64,000 nucleotides of DNA from Phallus indusiatus (taxonomy: Eukaryota > Basidiomycota > Agaricomycetes > Phallales > Phallaceae). A model generated the notes under the pieces. The model was not told where the DNA came from. It worked only from the letters and a program-made list of their open reading frames with translations, and ran no database searches. Shown one piece after another: positions 25,228 through 36,760 of this stretch; the first letter of the stretch is position 1, and every line of letters starts with the position of its first letter. Location of the stretch: NCBI GenBank assembly GCA_027605045.1, contig JAQFWX010000014.1, forward strand, positions 1,113,391 to 1,177,390. The letters are read 5' to 3'. The position numbers and the translations under genes were made by a program.

Positions 25228-27362
25228 ATGACAAAGCTTGCGGCTACTCTTATTTGTGCTCTTTTCTCGTGCATTCAAATTGTTTACCGGTATTGCTTTC
25301 ACATAAAGGTCCCTAAAGGTGCGTTTTCTCTTCTCAAGAACAAGCTCTAATTAGTTTAGGTCTTAAACTCCCGCCGGGCCCCCCGCGTCGCTTTTTGATT
25401 GGGAACTTGACAGATATCCCTCTGGACAAAGAATGGAAGACATTTCATTTGTGGGCCAAAACTTATGGTGAAACCTATTTCTTCAGATCTTTGTCTATGA
25501 TATGGTGCTTATCTCATTATACCTGCAGGCGACCTTGTATACCTCAACGTCCTTGGAAAATCCCTTTTGTTCGTCAACTCGTATGAACTTACATCTGAGT
25601 TATTCGAGACTCGTGGCGCTATATACTCAGATCGGTTCAAGTCTACTATGATATGCGATCTGTATGGCGCATCACGTAGCCCAAGTCTATATTCTGATCT
25701 TACATAGGGGAGGGTTTGACTGGAGTGTTGCTCTGATGCAACCTGATGAAATCTGGAAGCAACATCGGACGATTCTTCAACGGCACCTCAACAAATTATC
25801 CCTAGTACAACACCAAGCCACGTTGGAGAACTGTTCAAAGTACTGCATGTTTTTTTTTTCATATATCTACACGCACCTGGTTCTCATATTATGGTTTTAG
25901 GACCTTTATGTCTCTTCTCTTTCGTAGACCTGAGCAATTTTTTGATCATGCGAGACATATCCTTGGTGCTATGTTAATGGAAGTACGATCGAGTAATTTC
26001 TTCTCAAGGTTTCAATCTTCAACTTCGACAGGTCATCTATGGCATACAGATCCAACTCGAGAACGATCCTTACGTCGTGAATGTTGAAAAGGCTCTGCAC
26101 CTTTTTGGGGAGGTATCCAAACCCGGGGCGTATATTGTTGACAGCCTGCCATTCCGTTTGTCCCCTTTAATGTCCGGATCTGACAAACATGATCATAAGC
26201 TGTTCGTATTTAGTGAAATACATTCCAGAATGGTTTCCTGGCACGGCGTTCAAACAAAAGGCGAAGTTAATGAAGTCATATTTCAACTCTGTCAGGGATA
26301 AGCCATTCGCTGCCGTCAAGGCAAATATGGTTCGTAATCCATCCTCGCTTTACACAAATAATTTTGATATGTCACAGAGTGTTGGCGCGGCGTCTCCTTC
26401 CATATTATCAGACTTCTTACAGGAGATGCCGATCGGTAGCCCAGATAATGGGAACCAAAAGATAAGGGATAACGCTGAGGATACGATCAAATCAGTCACA
26501 GCTATGATTTATATCGGGGGAATTGATACGGTGAATATTGAATTGTTGCTCCTAACGCAATGCCAACACATTAGTTAATCACATGTTTCAGACTGATGTG
26601 GCCATACAGATCCTCTTTATGGCTATGGTGTTATACCCAGACGTTCAAAAGATAGCTCAAGCAGAATTGGATCGAGTTGTTGATTCAAGCTCCTTTCCGA
26701 CCTTCAAGGATCGGGCTAATCTTCCTTATGTAAATGCACTTTGCAAAGAAATTCTGAGATGGCGCTCCGTAAACCCGATAGGCTTTCCCCACATGCTCAA
26801 GCAAGACGATGTTATTGGTGAATATTTCGTGCCTAAGGGAACGCTGGTCATGGGAAACTTCTGGTACACTTACTTTGTAAAGACTCTGCTTTATTTCAAT
26901 AACATCATCTCTAAAAGGCCTTTGTCTCGTTCTGAGTCACTATTCGGCCCTAACGTCGATGTTTTTGATCCTGAAAGGTTTCTCAGAAAAGGCATAAAAG
27001 ATCCCGAAATCGCTTTCGGATACGGGAGAAGGTATTTTCGCATCTCTGATAATTTCTTCTTCTTCTCAAATTCACATCGTCATAGGATCTGTCCGGGGCG
27101 TAATCTTGCAGATAACATGTTGTTCATCATCGTTGCCTCAGTGCTGTATACTTTCAATATCACGCCGAACCCGACATGTGTTCCGAGTCCAGATGACTTC
27201 TTTCCGGGAATAGTCTCGTAAGCATAAAAAATATACGGAATTTGTAAGGTTTACTCATATAGTTTCAACAGACGAGCTAAGCCGTTTTTGTGTAATATCA
27301 CGCCAAGATCACCCGCGATAACTTCACTTTTGGAACAATTATCAAATCTATCAAATATTTGA
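25228..27362 (+). CDS. Cytochrome P450 monooxygenase, copy B (OrdA-like)
   Basis: Close paralogue of the gene at 22145, with the same exon structure. MTKLAATLICALFSC starts the membrane anchor. PPGPPRRFLIGNLTDIP, GGIDTT in the I-helix, EILR in the K-helix, DPERF and the haem loop FGYGRRICPGR are all seen, with intron joins at the same places. Copy B keeps PERF where copy A has PGRF. The region after KANM differs most between copies (SVGAASPSILSDF versus KDGVASPSIMSNL). The end LSNLSNI and TGA is at 27360-27362. Every join keeps frame, so it looks intact. Substrate is unknown. Confidence 0.9.
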
Positions 27363-28439
27363 ATAACTAGTCTATCTGTACGCGTCTTTATTTTCTAGTG
27401 TGTAATGACAAGCTAATGAGAATCAGGCACATTGTTCTCTGGAATTAACTACTGGAAACCAGTAACGTCGGTTTGGGTTATTGTATGATTTATGTAAAGT
27501 AGTCGGATTGACGGGAATACTGTATTGGTTGAGTTTGCTATCATCCATCTTGAACGTGGATATATTACGGAGCCTAAAGCGCATCCGCCAAAGTTTGGAA
27601 GTACTAATATGGAGAACGCGCTGTCAGAGATGTACAAGACCGGCACTGCAGTGCACCTGATTCACATAAAGTAACCTTGAAATATTATAAGGCGGCGTGT
27701 AGGAAACATAGGAATATTCGAGTTTGGATATGTTGGGTTGAAACGCGAAAACTTTATTGCATTATTAACAGACACTTTTACTCGGTAATGTTTTTGCACG
27801 TCCTGGCTGTCTTACATTTAGCAATGGCTCTTCCTACCTGTAACTCCAATAAGTATCGGCTTTCGGGAATAAATAAGATGAATGTAAATATGATACCCAT
27901 TTTATTTGGAAAAAAATTGTAATCAACATATGAACATATGATTGAGTATTGTGAAAAACTTGAAGGCCGGTAATTACACAATTAGTCTTGCAGCCGTCAG
28001 GGCACAGGAGGATTTTGATGCCAAAGGTCGAGATACCACGAATAAGGAAATTCCACATGTAATCCTTTACTCTACTCTACGTCCTAGATTACTATCTTGA
28101 GGCTGAGCCGCCACCAGACAGACCTCGAAGTTCGGATTGGGTAGGCGATATGGACGACGACGACAGAGTCATGGGACCGCCTTCCGTTTCATCACTGTAG
28201 TAAAATCTTCGCATAGAACTTCAGTAGCAACGGCTAACCAGTACTGGAGTTGGCAAGGTTTGGATTTAATTTGGATAATGGAGTGGAGTTTGGAGTCTAG
28301 GGTCAATTTCTAGCGCTTAAAGCGTTGGTTTTTCGGACGCTCACTCTATTCAAGGTCCGCCGCCAATCACCCTTTCACGCGTTCACCTTGCCTTTCACAT
28401 GCACACAGATATCGTTTATGAAGTATTTTGTTTAAAGGG
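27363..28439. other. Flank after P450 copy B, then unrecognised DNA
   Basis: 27450-27670 is the second copy of the P450 downstream repeat. 27670-28440 contains only short frames without recognisable features. Confidence 0.45.
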
Positions 28440-28589
28440 AATTATGAACGACTTCACACCTAAGGTACACCTTTTCTAGAAAATTTACTTAAACAAAATA
28501 CCGATTTAGAGGCATATCCAGCTTTCCGCAAACTTTCTGAACTTCTTTCAACCTTTCCGGCGAGCCGCTACACTACTCATGATATTCTT

Positions 28590-29790
28590 GACGATGTCGA
28601 GCTCTTTGACCATCCATCCGACAGTCTACACAACGATACGGCTTCCCGTTTTCCGCCAAATATCCACAGCTTGGGTCTTCGCATTCATACTCAATCAGGA
28701 CCTGCTGTGGAAGAGTAATTGCCTCTTGGGGTGCAAGGTCTCGACTCTTTATCGTCGATCAATGCTTGTTCCCTCTTAGAGCGAACTCCAATGTAACGCT
28801 ACAGGCTTCTGGTTCCTTTGAGAATGGAGCCACAGCGGGATGCGCATATGCTCTACTGTTCCTGTCGCACGGGACTCGAAAGAGACATTCACAAAGTCTT
28901 CTCCCAATCTGTTTGTGGAGACCGGGAAATGATTTTAAATCTTCTTCCTCGTTTCATTTTTTCGAGGGAGTTTTGCCGGTGGAAACGGTGGTGGATTTCC
29001 CTTTACAGGGAGGAAACCGGAGTCATGGTTCGCAATCGGGTCGCATACCTGGTGTTTTTGTTGAATCGTGTTTGCAGTTGTGAACCGGGCCCGGGTCGAT
29101 ATCAACACCCCGATTGTTCGCAACCCCAGGACTAGATCCCTGTTCCAATGGTTGATCCTTGTCGCCTATGAATTTTATATCAGTAACGTGCACGAAACAA
29201 GCGAAACATTTGTCTTGCGGAACATGGGTGCTTGAAGCACATTTCCTAGATATTTGGTGGCCAACCCCTGGGTATTTACATCCATTCTACGCGGTACCCA
29301 TAGGAGCCCCAATTCAAAATCGAATACAATACAACACGCGTGAATACACCAGTTGTATAGAAATCAAGATCACACGTACGTTCTGAGCAGGAGGTGGGGG
29401 CCGAAGGCTAGATTGGACACAAGTCCGGATGTATACGACTCATCTTCGGCAGTTCTTTGGGCTGGAAAATTATAGGCGATGTGGCCTATTATTTGGAGAG
29501 AAAGTAGAGTTGGACGTCGGGAGTCGGAAAGGAGGGACGCGGGGGTAAGGTGGTTTATCGTACAGCACAATCCCCACGTATTATACATGAATATAGAGAT
29601 ACAGAGGGGGCCAGCTTTCTCGGCAATAGACGTTATGTGCTTGATAAAAGATGTGTCCACACCATAGTAGACCAAATAGCAGGGCAACCCCTTGCATCCA
29701 TGTTGAAAGGTGTCCCGCTTTCGAATCACTCCGGCAAATGATGAACTGACGTCTTCATGTACCTTGATAGGTTCATATGTTTTCATGTCT
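28590..29790 (-). pseudogene. Decayed repeat X, copy 1
   Basis: Two blocks, about 28.6-29.15 kb and 29.37-29.79 kb, match 43.9-44.4 and 44.55-44.92 kb. On the minus strand one part reads MYNTWGLCCT and another reads a cysteine-bearing YRCVDC stretch, but stops interrupt the frame that is open in copy 2. I do not recognise the parent gene. A small cysteine cluster (C-x4-C-x13-C-x2-C) at 28.6 kb could be a zinc-binding remnant. Confidence 0.35.
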
Positions 29791-29867
29791 ACGTCTAATC
29801 TTTCGTCAATAGGAATGCAAAATACCTAAGAGTTCGCAATAAAACATCCAATCAAATCTCGCCATGA

Positions 29868-30581
29868 TGTCGCAAAAATCCAAACCAGTTTATAAACTAA
29901 ATCAAGTTTATTTATTCAATAGGTCGTTTATTTTGTATTTATAATTCAATATCTCACAACGTACAGAAATTATTTTTCTCCCCTGTGCCTTCATTTTTAA
30001 TTTTTCTCACCAATGAGTGTGCTGCGACTTCGCCTGAGTTGTGATCGGGTAAAAACCATTCACCGGCTAATCGTTAAGCGTCTCATACAGCAAAAAAAGG
30101 AGGATGGTCTGTGCGCATGCTCAGGCTCCCATATATACTCGAGACTTTGTTGCATTCGCGTCGCGCACACTTAGTAGTTTAGTATTCTAATAGTAGTTCT
30201 AATTGTGGTTCTAATAGTGGTTCTGATAGTGGTTCTAATGGTAGTCTAATAGTAGTCTAATAGCAAACTTAGTAGTTAGCGGTGTAGTAATTTTTAGTAT
30301 ATTAATAGTTGTATTATTTCGTAGTGCCAGTGTAGACTATGTATGTACATATAAATACTCAATATAATGTTTTAATGACTACTCTAACTTGTGATTTGAC
30401 ATTAAGAAAAACAATCAAATTGTTATAAAAAAGGACTCGAGAAAAAAAATCTGCTCATTTGATTTATAAACTCAACCTGACAAATTTTTATTGCCTTGAA
30501 AAGTTTATAAATAGTTTATAAACCACCTTGGCGCCTTTCGATTTATAATTGATTATAAATCCCATTTCTGTTTTTGCGACA
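29868..30581. mobile_element. Non-autonomous TIR DNA transposon, 714 bp
   Basis: The element starts tgtcgcaaaaa and ends tttttgcgaca, an exact 11-bp terminal inverted repeat with weaker similarity continuing inside. Palindromic gtttataaac motifs lie just inside both ends. It has no coding capacity and contains an internal 12-bp-type minisatellite. It sits inside repeat unit 1 where unit 2 has no corresponding DNA (around 44.9 kb). The bases next to each end share only ga, so the target-site duplication is short or eroded. Confidence 0.7.
30181..30265. repeat. Minisatellite inside the TIR element
   Basis: About seven imperfect copies of an 11-12 bp unit (ttctaatagtgg and variants) in a row. 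It lies wholly inside the TIR element at 29868-30581. Confidence 0.75.
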
Positions 30582-30639
30582 GAACCTTTTGAAAACAAAA
30601 GATACCTACCAAAGAGCCAAATGTTATGATCCATCTGGA

Positions 30640-30960
30640 TTGCATTTTATTATGGTACCGGTCGTCTATCTGGCAGTGATCTTTGACATAGGATATATCG
30701 TCGACGGTGCGTTTGACACCTGAGGCGGAAGGTATTATTTGTTTGGCTTCGCGTTTTCCGAGTGCTCATAGCCTCATACCTTCATACCTCAGATCTCAGA
30801 TCTCAGAACTGGGGTTGTGCCGAACAACTTAGAAAGGATTAAACGTTTAATCGGACTGATCTTAGTGGGGGTATAGCGAAGTCCAGAGCCAGGGGGAAGG
30901 GTAATTAAAGGAATGAGGTACTACGGTATGATGGGAAATGATACGCTCAACAGCCCCGGT
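30640..30960. repeat. Unit spacer element shared by three units
   Basis: 30640-30960 resembles 44890-45110 and 59570-59720. All three show a ttccgagtgct/ttccgagcact block, a cctcag-(t/a)-aactgggttg-like block and a tatagcgaagtccag-like block. It lies upstream of each plus-strand SLGLI gene. No coding frame is shared, so I read it as non-coding spacer DNA. Confidence 0.6.
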
Positions 30961-31319
30961 CCCGTGTCAGAGTCATGTCAACCTGTGACGTATTCTGCAA
31001 AGTTATTCATATTATTTTTTTCATTATTTACTTCAATATAATAATAATGAAATAAATTTTATTCGACCGTGATAATAAACTGTCTAGAGCTGACTTATTG
31101 CCTAAAATGGGCAGCCGAAGAAGCCTCGTACAACTGTATATGGTGTCGACCCTTTGCCGGCCCGCGCGAATATCAGTACTAGTTTTGGGTCATCGTGATT
31201 CGTGAATATTTTCGTGTGTGATGCGGAGTTCCCCAACAGGCTATGACCATATATGCGCAATATTCAGTTATTTTTTTTATTTATTCTCGTTTCAGAAGTA
31301 TTATTATTACTGTAATTAG

Positions 31320-31640
31320 CTAGAACAATGGTTGGACAGGGATTTCTCTCTGGACAGCCTTTAGTATTAAAAGTCCGGGACACCCATTTCTTAGGTCCAT
31401 GGACAAGCTCTCTCTGGTATAAATACCGAGTAGTTTTACACTTCAATACAGTTTATTTTCCCCCTTTATTCTTCACATCAGAGCCTTTATTACTATCACT
31501 GAGATTATATTTACATTTCCTATCTAAGTTCCTCACAGAGTTTCTTCCTTCTTCCTGCTTAGAGCTGCTCCCGGCTCCCCTCAGTGGGCGCCGGCGCCGG
31601 CGCGTTTTGGTTTGCTCCCCAGATAGAATCTAGGTAAGAA
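31320..31640. mobile_element. LTR-like fragment (possible Copia solo-LTR)
   Basis: This stretch has a TATA box (tataaataccgag near 31418), then a pyrimidine-rich leader containing cttcacatcagagcc, an arrangement like the promoter and R-U5 region of fungal Copia LTRs. It is absent from the corresponding position of units 2 and 3. I could not fix TG...CA ends or a target-site duplication, and no gag-pol coding is nearby. Confidence 0.35.
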
Positions 31641-32100
31641 GCACTAGAAGTTGTGTTACCTACAGAAGAAAAGAAGATCTTTGTGATGAAAAGGCAGATA
31701 CGCGCCGCGTCTGAGGCAAATCTGACAAAACGATGCCGGATTGGTAGGTCTGACGGGCAAACAAGTATCTCATTGGCTCTCATTGTCTGGACTCGGAGTA
31801 GATATCAACAGCAAGCATCAGCGAAGCATGCCACGATTTATTAATTTGAGTGATGAACAATCTTTTTCCAGCTGCTGCCACCGGAATAATGGGAAAAAGA
31901 GTAGAAAATAAAACTCAATGCCCAGGACTGCCGGGAGAAAGTGACGATTGACTGGTGACTTATCAACAGTAAAATGATTAAGATTTACTTTTTTAGGAAA
32001 ACACACACACACGCCACACACAACACCATACCTACTATATTCAGAAAAATACTTTTCATAAAAATTACTTTCTCAAAAAAAATCTGTGTCCGCACGTCTA

Positions 32101-32216
32101 CACGCCACGATAAAAACTCATTGACCATTTTCAATTCTTATTACACCAAAGCTTCACCGGATATCTCGCCTACCCTAGATTATATTTTCTATCATCAACA
32201 ACTTGAGGCGTGCTAG
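32101..32216 (+). promoter_or_regulatory. Conserved upstream region of plus-strand SLGLI gene 1
   Basis: The 115 bp before the start match the same position at 60034-60149 and, less well, 46136-46254. The most constant part is ataaaa-(a/g)-ctca followed by ttgacc-(a/g)-ttttcaat and a caaagcttcacc block. The ataaaa element could serve as a TATA box about 100 bp upstream of the ATG. Confidence 0.45.
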
Positions 32217-33232
32217 ATGACCCCTACATCTATCGACCACGGTAGGTGACGTCATGTCAGGAAGACACTGAAGCTGACTTGCGGCGGTCAGAGGCATCCA
32301 ATCCGAAGTCTCTTCTAGCAAGTATAGGCTGCCGCGCTTTTCACGGCATTTCCCCCATCTTAGGATGTGCTGTTAATCTTACAGCTCTCGCCACCCCTAC
32401 TCTGGCAGTCAGTGTCACTTATTTTTCCTTACATTTTTCTCATCGCAGTCTTCGCTCACGTTGTCATTTATCAGACGACGTTTACTCCGAGCGGACCGGC
32501 TGTGGCACAGTGCGATGGTGTATGTCTAGGTTTAATCGTTATCGCTGCACTAGGTGAGGACCTTACGAGCTATTTTTTTCCTCATTCACGAAGCATTTCA
32601 GCGATATACATCGGTCTTTTACTTCTTTTAACCTTGACCTGCAGAAGGATCCGGGGCAGGTGGATTAGCAACTACAGTCACCGACGCACCAATTCCTCAG
32701 CGGTGGCAACCGGCATAACGAGCCTCAATACCAGGAGGTAAGTCTCAATCTTATTTCTCCTGAGATCTTTCCAGTAAGAAGTTTTCCTAGATCACAGACG
32801 TCGGGTTCTTATGAGCTGCCAGTCATTGCTCCTCACCCTGAAGACACTCCCCTACCATCATGCAACATCACTAGCACTCACGACCTCCCTTTCGTCGGTG
32901 TGGCTCCCGATGATCAAACGTCTATTGTAACCGTCACGAACTCCAGCCTTGAATCGGTATCAACATCAGTAACTTCTCTGAACTCAATCAGCACTGGTGA
33001 ATTGTCCATACCTCCTGCGCCTGTTATCTCGACTATTCCACTCCCTCCTTCGGATGACGAATACGATAACCTTCCACAATACAGCCCAATTCGTTACAAT
33101 TACGAAAATCATACCATCATACAGCCCTGGAGTGCACCGGTTGTTGTAGCACAAAGCAATGAGAACGAAATTGGCGATAGATTGAATTTAAACATTGAAC
33201 CGACTGGAAGCTTGGGATTGATTTTGTGGTGA
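32217..33232 (+). CDS. SLGLI-family single-pass membrane protein, plus copy 1
   Basis: Five exons (32217-32241, 32292-32413, 32475-32553, 32602-32737, 32791-33232) give 267 residues, all joins in frame. The short N-terminal part has TTFTPSGPAVAQCDGVC, the membrane-proximal cysteine pair. The helix (GLIVIAALAIYIGLLLLLTL) is split by an intron, then basic CRRIRGRW and SHRRTNSSAV. The tail starts SGSYELPVIAPHPEDT, is rich in serine and threonine, has PPAPVISTIPLPPSDDEYD, and ends TGSLGLILW. I do not recognise a described family. Six intact copies and one broken copy lie in this window. There is no obvious signal peptide, so the helix may act as signal anchor. Function unknown; surface sensing is inference. 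Confidence 0.75.
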
Positions 33233-34500
33233 TGCGGCAGGAGCGTCATTTTGCTTTCCAAATATCAAGGTCACACGTTCACGTGGAAAATGTGAATTTG
33301 GGATAGCAAGAATACTTAAGTTGTGGAATTTGATATGAACAGAAATGCCGTCAGGGCGAGATTGTAGTCGTGCATGTAGGCATGGAAGCCAGAAATTTCG
33401 TAACAAGTCGTGATAAATTTAAATATTAGATCAGTAAACAGTTGATTATATATTTATTCCCATACCTATACCATCGAAGACGAAGGCTGCGCCATAAGAC
33501 AAGCAAGATGATGAACTCGAGCAGTAAAAGGCTTTGTTTGCTATCATCGACGAAACGAATTTGGGGTTTGTAGGCATACCCGTCTTGCCGCGGTGCATCC
33601 GTCTATTGGGGATATGAATTGTCTTGAAGTCAGTAATTTGTAAAGCCCAAAAGATGTAAACAAGATGGATGCTTATTGGATGGCGTTGGATCGGGATATC
33701 GTGCTATCAACATCGCAAGGACGACAAAGTAGATTCTCAGTAGATATGGACGATGGCTTGTTGAAGCGGAATAGTCATCGAGCTCCATTTAGACGTTCTA
33801 GCCTCACCGGGTTGAGTCTGAGTGCTAGCTGTATATGTTGAGCGATGGCTGACCCGGAGAAAAACGTTACATAAACGTTAACGTTAAGGCCTTAAGCGCT
33901 TAAGCTTTAAGGTTCTACTACCAGCGCGCCCACAAAAGTCCAGTCAGTCACAGCGTGTTGTCACTCTCCTGACCACGTGTCGACCAGTTTCATCCTGCCC
34001 AGTGCCCACTCCAAAACTCTTTTCGCGCTATCTCTGTGGCAAAGTGGAGTACATTCATCGCATCAAAAGGCGTTCGAAATTACTGTAGAAAAGAGCTTAA
34101 GCAATCACGCTACACATCAAACGGTTGGTTCTAGTATCCAGTATATCAGAAATATTTTGACGGAATTTTCCCTCCAAATTAGTTGGATTGTCAGAGGTAT
34201 GTGTTTCAAACAAACGAAATTCTGTGGCCCACAGCATGAGTCAAGCATCAAGCAACTTTCATGATGTTATTGTCCTCGATGTGGTCTACTCGGCCTAATC
34301 CATCTATTGTGACAACCTTCGGTAAACGGATAAGCAAAGACTGGCCTGCCTAACGAGAAGACCGAAAGCAGTGCATGATACGGAAGGGCCACGCGACGTT
34401 ATAAAGACCTGGGATGGTGTAGCATCTCCGTCTGTATCAACGACACGCTTATCGTAACCTTCACTCTCCAATTTTTTTCTGTTATAACAACTCAATTCTC
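33233..34500. repeat. Unit spacer after SLGLI plus copy 1
   Basis: No gene is supported. 33300-33990 resembles 47340-48080 and 61200-61930 (shared blocks around cgttctagc-x-caccggg and gcgcccacaa). One pseudo-frame, 33977-34264, is not conserved. Confidence 0.55.
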
Positions 34501-34513
34501 ACATATCATGCCA

Positions 34514-35235
34514 CCAAAAAAAGAACCAAGATACTGAAACGCGAAACGGCCTAGACCCATATGGACAGCGGCGGCTGATGTTTTGACTGTAAGCAACATC
34601 ACAGTCAGTAAGTCCAAACGATGATCGATGACCCCTAGTAAAATCAGCAGAATTTTAGACTTTCTTTGAAAAATTTCATCTGATTGGTAAGCCTTCGTTT
34701 TTTTTTAAATTAAATATACTCAATATCAATTTCTCATGAGTTGCTGTCAGAAGGCCGGACTTGTCCTCGGAAGAAAATGCTCAATGGGTCTGGTCAGAAG
34801 CTGTGTCATCGGCGCGTCAGAAGAAAGTAGTGTGAACGCGCACAAATATTACCGTCATTCTTTGGGCTGTCGATCCCGTCGGAGCACTGAGATACAGTAC
34901 TTATGTTCGTTCTCAGGATAAAAAGATATGAACCCAGCTTATGATTGACTCTTCGGCCAAGGACCCGGAAGTTGTTTCGTACTAGTTGGAAGGAGATCGT
35001 TTACGCACGATGGGGTAGCACAGACTTTATTTGATTGTCAAGACACGGATTCTTTATTGTGGCTGTACTCCAAATTTATGAAGAAGCTTTCAGTGCTATG
35101 ACGTCACACAGCTTTGGGTGTAAGTTTGGCACGCCAGCGTCCCCAGAGCATCCCGATGTTGGCGTCTCCGGAGATACTGAGCGGGTCTACAGCGTTCAGC
35201 TGATTGGTACCGGTCCGATTCCACTTACTTAGTGA
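34514..35235 (+). pseudogene. NLR-type (NACHT ATPase) remnant, copy 1
   Basis: Begins atgccaccaaaaaaagaacc, matching the MPPKRK start of the copy at 62123, followed by the same acag-cg-cgg-tgatg-tttgac block. Later parts (34.8-35.06 kb) match 54.2-54.4 kb and 62.6-62.8 kb, including a conserved tggagatcgtt-acgcacgatgg-gtagcac-like block. The frame is interrupted repeatedly, and the Walker B region visible in the other two copies is not readable here. Identification as NLR-type depends on those copies. Confidence 0.4.
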
Positions 35236-35459
35236 GATGACATCGATTGCACTTTGGAACTAAGGACCCCAGTAACATAAAATCTCATGAAATTCACTAG
35301 TAGTGTGCATGAGAAAATGTATCATGTTCTCAGCCAAGTAATATAGAGCAAATCAATTTAATTGCTTTATATAGAGTTCGCAATCTGAAATTCTGAATGC
35401 CCATATTTTCCAGTAACAACATCTTACTAATTTGACATCATGATGAAGGGGTATCAACA

Positions 35460-36760
35460 TTATTTGAATATCAGTCCCAAGCTTCCATTTGCTTCAAGGC
35501 TGAAATCCGAGTCGCTTGAATGATCGCTATTCACTGGTTGGTTGACCGAACAGCATTGATGTAGGTTATCATTCTCCGAATCAGAGCTGGAATCGCATCG
35601 GAGAATATGATCGTTGGTGCTGAGAGGAGGCAGCGGGATAGTTGAGATTAAAGGTGTAGGAGGCACGGGGGACTCATTGTCGTTGCGAATGATTGTGTTC
35701 GGAGATGTTACCTCAGAGTTGGCGTCTTCCGGCGTGATGCTGAACTCTCTTGTGGGTGTCACGTCAGACGATTCATGGTCTATTTCAGAACTAGGGTTAG
35801 CCACGTTAGCGGAAGCATCCGAATCGTTCAAAGAGTATGGTGGAAGATGATTTCCAGGGTAAGGAGGCAGAGGTGGAAGTTCAATAGACGTTGTCGAGAC
35901 TCGTGATCTGAGAACGACTTGAGGATATGTAGTTAGAGATTAGAGCAAAAATTACCTTCCGGGCTCAAGCCGTGTTGGTGTAGCTACCACTGGGGGGTTG
36001 GTTCGCCGCTGGCCTCCGTAGTAATTTGCAATCCACTGATCCATTCTTCTTCTACAGCCGGGGCCTACGCAGAGGAAAAGGCAGAAGGAAAGGCAGAATA
36101 CCACTTGTTCAACGAACGTCGGTTAATGAATAATGAAGAGTGCCTGTCGGTGCTCTCACCTATTGCAGCAACAACAGCTCCGGCGACGCATACACTTTCG
36201 CAGGTGACGAGTGTCGCACCTTTTGAAATTGTGGTCCCTTGATAGGTGTTTCTACGAGAAATTCCATGTGGATTGGAAGAGGAAAAGAACGTCAAGTTTC
36301 CGCTGGCATTGAATGTATTAGGGACGGTAAAACCAGGAACCTGAGACCGCGTCTGGGTGGTAGATGTGGGACCTCCGGTATCAACCATGACGAGACCCTG
36401 AAGGGCCAATGGACTTTCCTGGGGATTTTCGGGAGTTGACTGTCCTGAAATCCAAGCTAATTCAACTTCGATGTTTCTCCAGCTTGCAATCACATACCGA
36501 TGTGGCTTAGTACAGAGAATCCATGAATATAGTTTCCTGCGCGATCTTGTGGGATTGGTGACATTTATGTGGAAGGTATCGAGCTTGAGTTTCAGTATCT
36601 GGGAGGAATGCCTGAAGAACACGAGTTGCATTATGATTCTTATACCCATCAGTAAATCAGTAAATGTGAAGTAGGTATTCCCGCCGGCGTCATATCGTAG
36701 CATATCGTTCTTGATGCAATAACTCCTTGTGACATCATCTATTATTATAGCCCAATGCAA
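35460..36760 (-). CDS. SLGLI-family membrane protein, minus copy 1
   Basis: Resolved exons: 36160 upstream, 36103-35956 and 35907-35460, with frame kept. The ectodomain includes HWAIIIDDVT, ASWRNIEVELAW, VDTGGPTSTTQTRS, NTFNASGNLTFF and YQGTTISKGATLVTCESVC. The helix AVVAAI-VVFCLSFCLFLCV is split by an intron, followed by CRRRMDQW and GGQRRTNPPVV. The tail starts STTSIELPPLPPYPG, has PPTPLISTIPLPPLS, and ends NGSLGLIFK. It is clearly the same family as the plus copies, but with a longer ectodomain and an acidic, serine-rich tail. The start is unresolved: the frame opens upstream of 36760 with no ATG, so another exon or a lost start is likely. Confidence 0.65.

Noticed and set aside
28590..28720. 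KDZ-transposon type CxC2 cysteine cluster on the minus strand
   Set aside because: Only one C-x2-C pair plus two cysteines is seen; the second half of the cluster and any transposase sequence are missing.
30640..30960. Spacer element as a transposon end
   Set aside because: It recurs only at collinear positions of the units and has no inverted repeats, so it is explained by segmental duplication.
31974..32216. 80-codon frame upstream of SLGLI plus copy 1
   Set aside because: Covers an acacac microsatellite and the conserved upstream region; not open in the other units.
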